Assembly (NCBI GenBank): GCA_023417515.1
Contig: JAEZFL010000063.1
Coordinates: forward strand, 1 to 13,940
Reading direction: 5' to 3'
Origin: Pseudomonadota bacterium
GTDB lineage: Bacteria > Pseudomonadota > Alphaproteobacteria > Sphingomonadales > Sphingomonadaceae
DNA length: 13,940 bases
The position numbers and the translations under genes were made by a program. Positions 6,418 to 13,892 of the stretch are shown here, piece by piece. The notes beneath the pieces are model-generated. The model was not told where the DNA came from, did not search any database, and was given only the letters and a program-made list of their open reading frames with translations. Numbering within the stretch: the first letter of the stretch is position 1; every line of letters starts with the position of its first letter.

Positions 6418-6503
6418 CGTCGTTCCAGCGAAATCTGGACTCTCCCTTTCTTGAGAATTCCTCGCCGACAGGCAGTGAGATTCCAGCTTTCGCTGGAATG
6501 ACG
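6418..6503. repeat. REP-like palindromic element between hutU and hutH
   Basis: The left arm at 6418-6444 (cgtcgttccagcgaaatctg...) and the right arm at 6477-6503 are complementary at 24 of 27 positions, with a 32-base centre. The consensus half (cgtcattccagcgaaagctg) resembles dispersed repeats I associate with sphingomonad genomes. In the hutU-hutH message it would fold into a long hairpin, with the hutH GTG four bases beyond one arm. Confidence 0.85.
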
Positions 6504-6512
6504 GGTTGGGGC

Positions 6513-8177
6513 TCATGAGCGACCGACCATCGGCAGGTCGAGGCCCTGCTCGCGGGCGTGAGTGATGGCGATGTCGTAGCCGGCGTCGGCGTGGCGCATG
6601 ACTCCGGTGCCGGGGTCGTTCCACAGCACGCGCTTGAGCCGGCGCGCAGCCTCGTCGGTTCCATCGGCGACGATGACCATCCCGGCATGCTGGGAATAAC
6701 CCATGCCGACTCCGCCGCCATGGTGGAGCGACACCCAGGTCGCGCCCGAGGCGGTGTTGAGCAGGGCGTTGAGCAAGGGCCAGTCGGACACGGCGTCGGA
6801 GCCGTCCATCATCGCCTCGGTCTCGCGGTTGGGCGAGGCGACCGAGCCGCTGTCGAGATGGTCGCGGCCGATCACGATCGGCGCCTTCAGCTCACCGCGG
6901 GCGACCATTTCGTTGAACGCCAGGCCGAGCCGGTGGCGCTGGCCGAGGCCGACCCAGCAGATGCGCGCCGGAAGGCCCTGGAAGGCGATCCGCTCGCGCG
7001 CCATGTCGAGCCAGCGGTGGAGGTGCGGATCGTCGGGGATCAGCTCCTTCACCTTGGCGTCGGTGCGGTAGATGTCCTCGGGATCGCCGGACAGCGCGAC
7101 CCAGCGGAACGGCCCGATGCCGCGGCAGAAGAGCGGGCGGACATAGGCCGGCACGAAGCCGGGAAAGTCGAAGGCATGGACGACGCCCTCGTCCTTGGCG
7201 ACCTGGCGGATGTTGTTGCCGTAGTCGAAGGTCGGGATGCCCATCGCCTTGAACGCGAGCATCGCCTCGACATGGACCGCCATCGACTTGCGGGCCGCTT
7301 CCTCGACCGCCTTGGGATCGCTCTCCCGCTTGGCGATCCATTGGTCGACGGTCCAGCCGATCGGCAAATAGCCGTTGACCGGATCGTGGGCCGAGGTCTG
7401 GTCGGTGACGGCGTCGGGGCGGATGCCGCGCTTCACCATCTCGGGCAGGATCTCGGCGGCGTTGCCGAGCAGGCCGACCGAGGTCGGCTCGGTGGCGGTG
7501 CGGAGAATCTCCAGCGCCTCGTCGATGCTGGTCGCGCGCCTGTCGAGATAGCGCGTCTCGAGCCGCTTGGAGATGCTGCTTTCCTGGCATTCGACCGCGA
7601 TGCAGTGGGCGCCGGCCATGACCGCCGCGAGCGGCTGCGCGCCGCCCATTCCGCCGAGCCCCGCGGTCAGGATCCACTTGCCGTTAAGGTCGCCGCCATA
7701 GCACTGGCGGCCCATCTCGGCGAAGGTCTCGTACGTGCCTTGGACGATGCCCTGGGTGCCGATGTAGATCCACGACCCGGCCGTCATCTGGCCGTACATG
7801 ATCAGGCCCTTGCGATCCAATTCGTTGAAATGGTCCCAGGTCGCCCATTTCGGCACCAGGTTCGAATTGGCGATGAGCACGCGCGGCGCATCCGAATGCG
7901 TGCGGAAGACGCCGACCGGCTTGCCCGACTGGACGAGCAGGGTCTGGTCGTCCTCCAGCCTTTCCAGAGTCTCGACGATCCGGTCGAAGCTCGCCCAGTC
8001 GCGCGCGGCGCGTCCGATGCCGCCATAGACGACCAGCTCCTCCGGCGCCTCGGCGACGGAAGGGTCGAGATTGTTCATCAGCATCCGCACCGCCGCTTCG
8101 GTGGTCCAGGACCTGGCCTTGATGTCAGGCCCCGTGCGCGCACGGATGGTGCGGCTGTTATCGCGTCGTGAAAGCAT
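6513..8177 (-). CDS. hutU: Urocanate hydratase
   Basis: This cytoplasmic enzyme converts urocanate to 4-imidazolone-5-propionate, the second step of histidine degradation, using tightly bound NAD+ as an electrophile. The 554 residues match the family's usual length of about 555. The urocanase signature FQGLPARICWVGLGQRHRLG (399-418) is complete, with C407 at the position of the active-site Cys. A glycine-rich NAD-binding region is visible at TAGLGGMGGAQPLA (171-184). The N-terminus (MLSRRDNSRTIRA, then NNLDP) is where family members begin, so ATG 8177 is favoured. It lacks a clear Shine-Dalgarno sequence and may be leaderless. hutH follows 97 bases downstream. No hutI, hutG, hutF or hutC is in the window. 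Confidence 0.97.
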   Translation of the reverse strand: MLSRRDNSRTIRARTGPDIKARSWTTEAAVRMLMNNLDPSVAEAPEELVVYGGIGRAARDWASFDRIVETLERLEDDQTLLVQSGKPVGVFRTHSDAPRVLIANSNLVPKWATWDHFNELDRKGLIMYGQMTAGSWIYIGTQGIVQGTYETFAEMGRQCYGGDLNGKWILTAGLGGMGGAQPLAAVMAGAHCIAVECQESSISKRLETRYLDRRATSIDEALEILRTATEPTSVGLLGNAAEILPEMVKRGIRPDAVTDQTSAHDPVNGYLPIGWTVDQWIAKRESDPKAVEEAARKSMAVHVEAMLAFKAMGIPTFDYGNNIRQVAKDEGVVHAFDFPGFVPAYVRPLFCRGIGPFRWVALSGDPEDIYRTDAKVKELIPDDPHLHRWLDMARERIAFQGLPARICWVGLGQRHRLGLAFNEMVARGELKAPIVIGRDHLDSGSVASPNRETEAMMDGSDAVSDWPLLNALLNTASGATWVSLHHGGGVGMGYSQHAGMVIVADGTDEAARRLKRVLWNDPGTGVMRHADAGYDIAITHAREQGLDLPMVGRS

Positions 8178-8182
8178 GGCCC

Positions 8183-8212
8183 CCGATAGCCGCCCGGCCT
8201 TGGCTTGTCGAA
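8183..8212 (-). promoter_or_regulatory. Possible hutU promoter
   Basis: Reading the - strand, TTCGAC (8212-8207) and TATCGG (8188-8183) are spaced by 18 bases, and the ATG of hutU follows after five bases (gggcc). The -35-like part lies inside a short piece of repeat (8203-8217) also found at 12771-12785. The matches to consensus are partial, so the call is tentative. Confidence 0.3.
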
Positions 8213-8217
8213 GGGCT
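8203..8217. repeat. Fragment of an intergenic repeat
   Basis: The 15 bases gcttgtcgaagggct are identical to 12771-12785, which is part of a fuller palindromic element downstream of etfA. Only this half is clear here; the GC-rich palindromic bases at 8224-8238 may be the remains of the other arm. It sits between the hutU start and the end of the next gene. Confidence 0.6.
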
Positions 8218-8261
8218 AATGCCGCCGGCCTCAGCCGGCCGGGTGCGGTTGATCGTCTCGC

Positions 8262-9134
8262 CTAGAACGAGAAGGACGTGAGGAACAGGAGCCCGGTCTG
8301 CATCTCGTTGGTGAAGCGGATCTCCGTTTCACCGGGTGGCAGCGGCTGGTTCGGCAGGATGTCGTCGCCGAGGATCCTGGTGTTCGGGTCCACCACGGCG
8401 CCCAGCCCGAAGTTGAAGCTCTGAGTCGTGGTGAGACTGCGGCGGAAGCCGATCATCCAGCCAAGGCCCACGGCGTCGATGATATCGTCCTGCCCCGGCT
8501 GCAAGGCGATGAAAGGCCCGTGCCCCCATTGGCCGGCATAGGTGTCGAACGGTCCGTTCCTGGGCTGCACGGCATTCGGCGTGGGATCATAGCCCGGCGT
8601 AAACAGATAGTGGGATTCGAGCATGATTCGGGCGATGCCGTTCCGCTCGTCCGTCACCCGGACGACGCCATTGACCAACTGGGCTTCGCGCACCCGGTCG
8701 CTCGAGCCGAGGTCGAGCGTGAATGAAATGCCGACGCCGAAATTTATGCCGCCGAAGGGCCGGGTCGGCGGCTGCCCGTCACCTTCCTGCTCCGGCGGAT
8801 TTCTGCCGATCCCCACCGGCGGTTCAGTCGCGGCCCCGCTGTCGGTGCTTCGGGCGTCCGCGCGACCGTTGCGCTGCCCGCCGCCGGTGCGGGTTCCCGC
8901 TTGCGACTCCGCGGTAGGAGGTGCCGGCACCTGTGCTGCCGCCAGGGCCTGGTTGGCGGCTTCCAGCTGCCGGAGTGCAGCTGCGCGCTGCCGCATTGCC
9001 TCGGCTGCGGCCATGAGCCGTTGCGCCTCGGCATCGGCGGCATCGGCTGCGCTGGGCGCCGGCTGAGCAAAGCAGGGCTGCGTGCCGAGCAGCAATCCGG
9101 CCGGCAGCAGGAAGAACCGGATACGCGATCTCAT
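8262..9134 (-). CDS. Exported protein with coiled coil and probable outer-membrane barrel
   Basis: I do not recognise a named family. The 290-residue product has a signal peptide (MRSRIRFFLLPAGLLLG..., cleavage near CFA at 21-23). An alanine-rich helical stretch (residues 29-68, repeated AEA/RQ/LE pattern) is likely to be a coiled coil. A low-complexity linker of about 60 residues follows. From residue 128 the sequence is Gly/aromatic and beta-like (GGINFGVGISFTLDL; MLESHYLF; WGHGPFIALQPG; LGWMIGFRR; SFNFGLGAVV) and ends in TSFSF, which suits an outer-membrane beta-barrel. ATG 9134 is chosen over 9155 because AGGGGGG (9145-9139) lies four bases before it and the signal peptide then begins at residue 1. 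The - strand gene upstream, 101 bases away, may share a transcript. Confidence 0.8.
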   Translation of the reverse strand: MRSRIRFFLLPAGLLLGTQPCFAQPAPSAADAADAEAQRLMAAAEAMRQRAAALRQLEAANQALAAAQVPAPPTAESQAGTRTGGGQRNGRADARSTDSGAATEPPVGIGRNPPEQEGDGQPPTRPFGGINFGVGISFTLDLGSSDRVREAQLVNGVVRVTDERNGIARIMLESHYLFTPGYDPTPNAVQPRNGPFDTYAGQWGHGPFIALQPGQDDIIDAVGLGWMIGFRRSLTTTQSFNFGLGAVVDPNTRILGDDILPNQPLPPGETEIRFTNEMQTGLLFLTSFSF

Positions 9135-9235
9135 CGATCCCCCCTGATCGCTCAAAACAAGAGGAATATGAGGGAGATCGGCGGTCGATGCGACCGCAAC
9201 CCGATCCGTTTTGGTGCTCCGCTTCGGGGCCGGGC

Positions 9236-9589
9236 TCAGCGCCTCGGCGCGGCCCGTCCGAAACGCGGGGTCATCCGTGCCGGAGCGACAGTGACGAGCA
9301 GGTTGGAATAACGGGACATGCCGTCATGCCGACGATCGGCGGCCGGATAGCCGTCGCAGCGCCACCAATCCTCGCGCGACAGAAAGCCTCCGGCCTCGAT
9401 GGTCGGCGCCCGTTCCATCCGGGGCAGCGGGGCGAATGGCTGCGGAGGTGGCGCCGGTGGGACCGGCACCGGCGGTGCCGGCGCAGGTTGGGCAGCGGAT
9501 TTGCCGTCGACCGAATCCTGCCGGGCCGCACCTGCGGCGGTGCCGGCAACGAGCAGAGTCGCTGCCGCTAGAAGTCTGCGAACTATCAT
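9236..9589 (-). CDS. Small exported proline-rich protein
   Basis: I do not recognise this 117-residue protein. It has a signal peptide (MIVRRLLAAATLLVAG, to about residue 21), a proline-rich stretch (residues 35-56, PAPAPPVPVPPAPPPQPF), and then a more structured tail with EDWWRCDGYP (73-82) and RYSNLLVTVAPARM (93-106). The single Cys is C78. ATG 9589 is chosen because AGGGGG (9602-9597) lies seven bases before it; the upstream extension to 9646 has no such support and would bury the signal peptide. It lies ahead of another exported protein on the same strand and diverges from sucC. A periplasmic or envelope location is inferred. Confidence 0.65.
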   Translation of the reverse strand: MIVRRLLAAATLLVAGTAAGAARQDSVDGKSAAQPAPAPPVPVPPAPPPQPFAPLPRMERAPTIEAGGFLSREDWWRCDGYPAADRRHDGMSRYSNLLVTVAPARMTPRFGRAAPRR

Positions 9590-9727
9590 GAATTTGCCCC
9601 CTGAACCCGGCGACGAGGGCCAACGCGGCCGCGGCGCCGCGGTCAACGGCCCGGCTGCGGTCTTTCCAACGCGAGCCGCCTATGCTTTAGCCCGCGCGAC
9701 TTTCTTCCCAAGGACTCGCACCCAGAC
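9590..9727. promoter_or_regulatory. Divergent promoter region of sucC and the exported-protein genes
   Basis: This 138-base gap must hold promoters for both directions. A perfect 14-bp palindrome, ccgcggcgccgcgg, lies at 9629-9642. On the - strand a TTGACC hexamer (9646-9641) is a candidate -35 without a clear -10. On the + strand TATGCT (9681-9686) is a candidate -10 for sucC without a clear -35. No regulator box is recognisable. Confidence 0.45.
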
Positions 9728-10948
<1,221 letters not shown>

Positions 10949-10956
10949 TCCAACCT

Positions 10957-11039
10957 CGTCATGCCGGACTTGATCCGGCATCCACCTTCCTTTCAAACAA
11001 CAGAAAGAAGGTGGACCCCGGATCAAGTCCGGGGCGACG
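10957..11039. repeat. Palindromic repeat between sucC and etfB
   Basis: The left arm 10957-10994 (cgtcatgccggacttgatcc...) and the right arm 11003-11039 are near-perfect inverted copies of about 37 bases with an 8-base loop. The half-sequence cggacttgatccgg is a common intergenic repeat in sphingomonads as far as I know. In RNA it would make a very stable hairpin between sucC and etfB and could reduce read-through or stabilise the sucC message. No T-run follows. Confidence 0.9.
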
Positions 11040-11059
11040 GCTGAAGTGAAGGAACGACC

Positions 11060-11809
11060 ATGAAGCTGCTGGTCCCGGTCAAACGGGTGCTCGATTTCAA
11101 CGTGAAGCCGCGGGTGAAGGCGGACGGGACGGGGGTCGACCTCGCCAACGTCAAGATGAGCATGAACCCGTTCGACGAGATCGCGGTCGAGGAAGCGATC
11201 CGGCTCAAGGAGAAGGGCGCCGCGACCGAGATCGTCGCCGTATCGATCGGCCCGGCCAAGGCGCAGGAGACGCTCCGCACGGCGCTCGCCATGGGCGCCG
11301 ACCGCGCCATCCTCGTCCAGACGGACGATGAGGTCGAGCCGCTCGCGGTCGCCAAGATCCTCGCCAAGATCGCCGAGGAAGAGCAGCCCGGCATGGTCAT
11401 TCTCGGCAAGCAGGCGATTGACGACGATTCCAACCAGGTCGGCCAGATGCTCGGCGCGCTGCTCGGCTGGGGCCAGGGCACCTTCGCGTCCAAGGTCGAG
11501 GTCTCCGGCGACAGTGTCAGCGTCACCCGCGAGGTCGACGGCGGCCTCGAGACGGTGAAGCTCAAGACCCCGGCGATCGTCACCACCGACCTTCGCCTCA
11601 ACGAGCCGCGCTACGCGACCCTGCCCAACATCATGAAGGCCAAGTCCAAGCCGCTCGCGACCAAGTCGCCGGCCGATTACGGCGTCGACACCGCGCCGCG
11701 CCTGGAGGTGCTGAAGGTCGTCGAGCCCGCCGGGCGCCAGGCCGGGGTCAAGGTCGGCAGCGTCGACGAGCTCATCGCCAAGATCAAGGAAACGGGAGTC
11801 ATCGCATGA
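11060..11809 (+). CDS. etfB: Electron transfer flavoprotein beta subunit
   Basis: ETF is a soluble FAD/AMP heterodimer that takes electrons from acyl-CoA and other dehydrogenases and passes them to ETF-ubiquinone oxidoreductase. The 249 residues match the family. The opening MKLLVPVKRVLDFNVKPRV, NPFDEIAVEEAIRLKE (36-51) and the AMP-binding region VILGKQAIDDDSNQVGQMLGA (113-133, interrupted here by no gap) are all typical. The segment RYATLPNIMKAK (184-195) is the loop by which ETF anchors to partner dehydrogenases; L188 corresponds to Leu195 of human ETF-beta. AAGGA (11049-11053) lies six bases before ATG. The stop overlaps the etfA start by four bases (ATGA), so the subunits are translationally coupled. 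Confidence 0.97.
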   Translation: MKLLVPVKRVLDFNVKPRVKADGTGVDLANVKMSMNPFDEIAVEEAIRLKEKGAATEIVAVSIGPAKAQETLRTALAMGADRAILVQTDDEVEPLAVAKILAKIAEEEQPGMVILGKQAIDDDSNQVGQMLGALLGWGQGTFASKVEVSGDSVSVTREVDGGLETVKLKTPAIVTTDLRLNEPRYATLPNIMKAKSKPLATKSPADYGVDTAPRLEVLKVVEPAGRQAGVKVGSVDELIAKIKETGVIA

Positions 11810-12738
11810 TCGCGCTGGTCTGGGTCGAGCATGAGGACGGCGCGGTCAAGGACGCCACCCTCGCCACCGTCACCGCCGCCGCCAAGCTCGGCGAGGTCCA
11901 TGCCCTGGTCGCCGGGTCGGGCGTCGGCGCGGTCGCCGAGGCCGCCGCGAAGATCGCCGGAGTCGCCAAGGTCCACGTCGCCGACGATCCCGCTTACGAC
12001 CATGCGCTCGCCGAGAATGTCGCGCCGCTGGTCGCCGCAATCGTCCGCGACCATTGCGACTATTTCGTCGCACCGGCGACGACCACCGGCAAGAACATCG
12101 CCCCGCGCGTCGCCGCCCTGCTCGACGTGATGCAGGTCAGCGACATCCTCAGCGTCGAGGATGCCGACACCTTCACCCGGCCGATCTACGCCGGCAACGC
12201 CATCGCGACGGTCAAGTCGTCCGACTCCAAGAAGGTCCTCACTGTCCGCACCACCGCTTTCGCCAAGGCGGCGGCCGAAGGCGGCAGCGCCACCGTCGAG
12301 CCGGTGTCCGGCCCCGGCGATTCCGGCCTGTCGAGCTTCGTCGGCGCCGAGATCGCGCACTCGGAACGGCCCGAGCTGACCAGCGCCAAGATCATCGTGT
12401 CCGGCGGCCGAGCGTTCGGCTCGTCGGACCAGTTCCACGCGCTCCTCGAGCCGCTCGCCGACAAGCTCGGCGCCGCGGTCGGCGCGTCGCGTGCGGCCGT
12501 CGACGCCGGCTACGCGCCGAACGACTATCAGGTCGGCCAGACCGGCAAGATCGTCGCGCCCGAGCTCTACGTCGCGATCGGCATCTCCGGAGCGATCCAG
12601 CACCTCGCGGGCATGAAGGACTCCAAGACCATCGTCGCCATCAACAAGGACGAGGACGCGCCGATCTTCCAGGTCGCCGACATCGGCCTCGTCGGCGACC
12701 TGTTCAAGCTGGTCCCGGAACTGACCGAGAAGCTCTGA
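11806..12738 (+). CDS. etfA: Electron transfer flavoprotein alpha subunit
   Basis: This is the FAD-binding partner of EtfB in the soluble electron carrier of fatty-acid and amino-acid oxidation. The 310 residues match bacterial EtfA. The N-terminal domain starts MIALVWVEHEDGAVKDATL. The C-terminal FAD domain shows VSGGRAFGSSDQF (about 199-211), AVGASRAAVDAGY (225-237), YQVGQTGKIVAPELYVAIGI and SGAIQHLAGMKDS, covering the ETF-alpha signature near the C-terminus. It starts within the last codons of etfB (ATGA), with GGGAG at 11794-11798 as its ribosome site. It is followed by a palindromic repeat rather than a recognisable terminator. Confidence 0.97.
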   Translation: MIALVWVEHEDGAVKDATLATVTAAAKLGEVHALVAGSGVGAVAEAAAKIAGVAKVHVADDPAYDHALAENVAPLVAAIVRDHCDYFVAPATTTGKNIAPRVAALLDVMQVSDILSVEDADTFTRPIYAGNAIATVKSSDSKKVLTVRTTAFAKAAAEGGSATVEPVSGPGDSGLSSFVGAEIAHSERPELTSAKIIVSGGRAFGSSDQFHALLEPLADKLGAAVGASRAAVDAGYAPNDYQVGQTGKIVAPELYVAIGISGAIQHLAGMKDSKTIVAINKDEDAPIFQVADIGLVGDLFKLVPELTEKL

Positions 12739-12763
12739 GCCGGGCGCGACGAATACATCGCTT

Positions 12764-12821
12764 ACCCTGAGCTTGTCGAAGGGCTGTCCTTAATCGGACA
12801 GGGCTTCGGCGGGCTCAGCCC
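12764..12821. repeat. Palindromic repeat between etfA and the amidohydrolase gene
   Basis: The left arm 12764-12789 (containing ctgagcttgtcgaagggc) and the right arm 12796-12821 match as an inverted repeat at 18 of 26 positions, 21 if G:U pairs are counted, around a 6-base loop. The core gcttgtcgaagggct also occurs at 8203-8217. It lies 25 bases after etfA and ends 16 bases before the next ATG, so it may act as a weak terminator or as a leader structure for the next gene. Confidence 0.8.
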
Positions 12822-12837
12822 GACTGGATGGGGTGCA

Positions 12838-13845
12838 ATGATGCGTCTCTTCTTCGATCCCCGCCAGCTCGATCACGATCCGAGCCAAGAACTGCACAAC
12901 GGCGCCTGGATGGCGCATTCGGAGCATCCGGGGCGTACGCGCTCGATCGTCGCGGCGATCGGAGCGACCGAGGCGCCGAGCGACTTCGGCGAGGCGCCGC
13001 TGCTCCGCGTGCACCCGTCCGATTATCTCGACTTCCTCAAGACAGCTCATGCCGACTGGCGGGCGGCGGGGCGGCCGGGCAATGCGATCGGCTATACCTG
13101 GCCGGTGGCGCGGCGGCGGCCGCTCAACCTGTCGCGAATCGACGCCCGGCTCGGCCAGTTCAGCTATGACGCGGCGACGCCGGTGGCGGCGGGCACCTGG
13201 ACCGCGGCTTATTGGGGCGCTCAGACGGCGCTCGCGGCGACCGATGCGGTGCTCGGCGGCGAGCGATCGGCTTTCGCCCTGTGCCGCCCACCGGGCCACC
13301 ATGCCGGCGCCGACTATCTCGGCGGCTATTGCTACCTCAACAATGCCGCCATCGCGGCCGAGGCGGCCCTCGCGGCGGGCAGGCGCAAGGTCGCGATCCT
13401 CGACGTCGACTATCATCACGGCAACGGCACCCAGGACATCTTCTACACCCGCGGCGAAATGCTGTTCGTGTCGATCCACGCCGATCCGGCGACCGATTAT
13501 CCCTTCTACTGGGGCCATGAGGACGAGAGCGGCGAGGGCGACGGCGAGGGCGCGACGCTCAATCTGCCGCTGGAGCAAGGGACCGATTTCGCTGCCTACA
13601 GGCCCGCGCTCGCCAAGGCGCTGGAGCGGATCGCGGCGTTCGGAGCGGAGCTTGTGATCGTCTCCTATGGCGCCGACACGTTCGTCGGCGACCCCATCTC
13701 CCATTTCGCGCTGGAGACGAGCGATTACCCTGTGATGGCCAGGGACATCGCCGCGCTCGGCCTGCCGAGCGTGATCGTGATGGAAGGCGGCTACGCGACC
13801 GACGCGCTGGGCGCCAACGTGGCCGCCTTCCTCAGCGGCTTCTGA
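12838..13845 (+). CDS. Acetylpolyamine amidohydrolase-type deacetylase (HDAC superfamily)
   Basis: This is a zinc-dependent deacetylase of the arginase/HDAC fold. It resembles acetylpolyamine amidohydrolase, which removes acetyl groups from acetylated putrescine, spermidine or similar amines in the cytoplasm. The 335 residues match the family (about 341). The catalytic parts are all present: the His pair in RPPGHHAG (H154-H155), zinc ligands D191 and H193 in DVDYHHGNGTQD and D280 in YGADTF, and the Tyr in MEGGYA (Y319). These sit four residues before the published positions in the Mycoplana ramosa enzyme, an almost gapless correspondence. The dimer-loop region (about 75-120) is also present. 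The glutamate equivalent to E117 there appears to be Ala here. Two ATGs are adjacent; 12841 is better spaced from GGGG (12830-12833), so the true protein may lack the first Met. Physiological substrate unknown. Confidence 0.93.
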   Translation: MMRLFFDPRQLDHDPSQELHNGAWMAHSEHPGRTRSIVAAIGATEAPSDFGEAPLLRVHPSDYLDFLKTAHADWRAAGRPGNAIGYTWPVARRRPLNLSRIDARLGQFSYDAATPVAAGTWTAAYWGAQTALAATDAVLGGERSAFALCRPPGHHAGADYLGGYCYLNNAAIAAEAALAAGRRKVAILDVDYHHGNGTQDIFYTRGEMLFVSIHADPATDYPFYWGHEDESGEGDGEGATLNLPLEQGTDFAAYRPALAKALERIAAFGAELVIVSYGADTFVGDPISHFALETSDYPVMARDIAALGLPSVIVMEGGYATDALGANVAAFLSGF

Positions 13846-13848
13846 TAT

Positions 13849-13892
13849 CCTCCCCGCGATTTCGCGGGGAGGGGGACCATGCGCAGCATGGT
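13849..13892. repeat. Double-hairpin intergenic repeat after the deacetylase gene
   Basis: Two hairpins follow each other. The first pairs cctccccgcg (13849-13858) with cgcggggagg (13863-13872) in a perfect 10-bp stem with a 4-base loop. The second pairs accatgc (13876-13882) with gcatggt (13886-13892). It starts three bases after the stop codon. I recall this cctccccgcg...accatgcgcagcatggt arrangement as a frequent sphingomonad repeat. It may serve as a transcript end. The rest of the window to 13940 is GC-rich, ends in a run of C, and holds no gene I can see. Confidence 0.8.

Noticed and set aside
6558..8171. A 537-residue + strand frame opposite hutU, and similar ones opposite hutH (5070-6518), sucC (9680-11026) and the deacetylase (12790-13704)
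   Set aside because: All mirror well-supported genes and have repetitive Arg/Asp/Gly/Val-rich translations without domains; they reflect codon bias.
8224..8238. ccggc...gccgg hairpin as a terminator between the 8262-9134 gene and hutU
   Set aside because: The stem is only about 5 bp and has no T-run in either direction; it is more likely a remnant of the neighbouring repeat.
9135..9155. ATG at 9155 as the start of the coiled-coil/barrel gene
   Set aside because: It would add MSDQGGS before the signal peptide and has no ribosome site, whereas 9134 has AGGGGGG just upstream.
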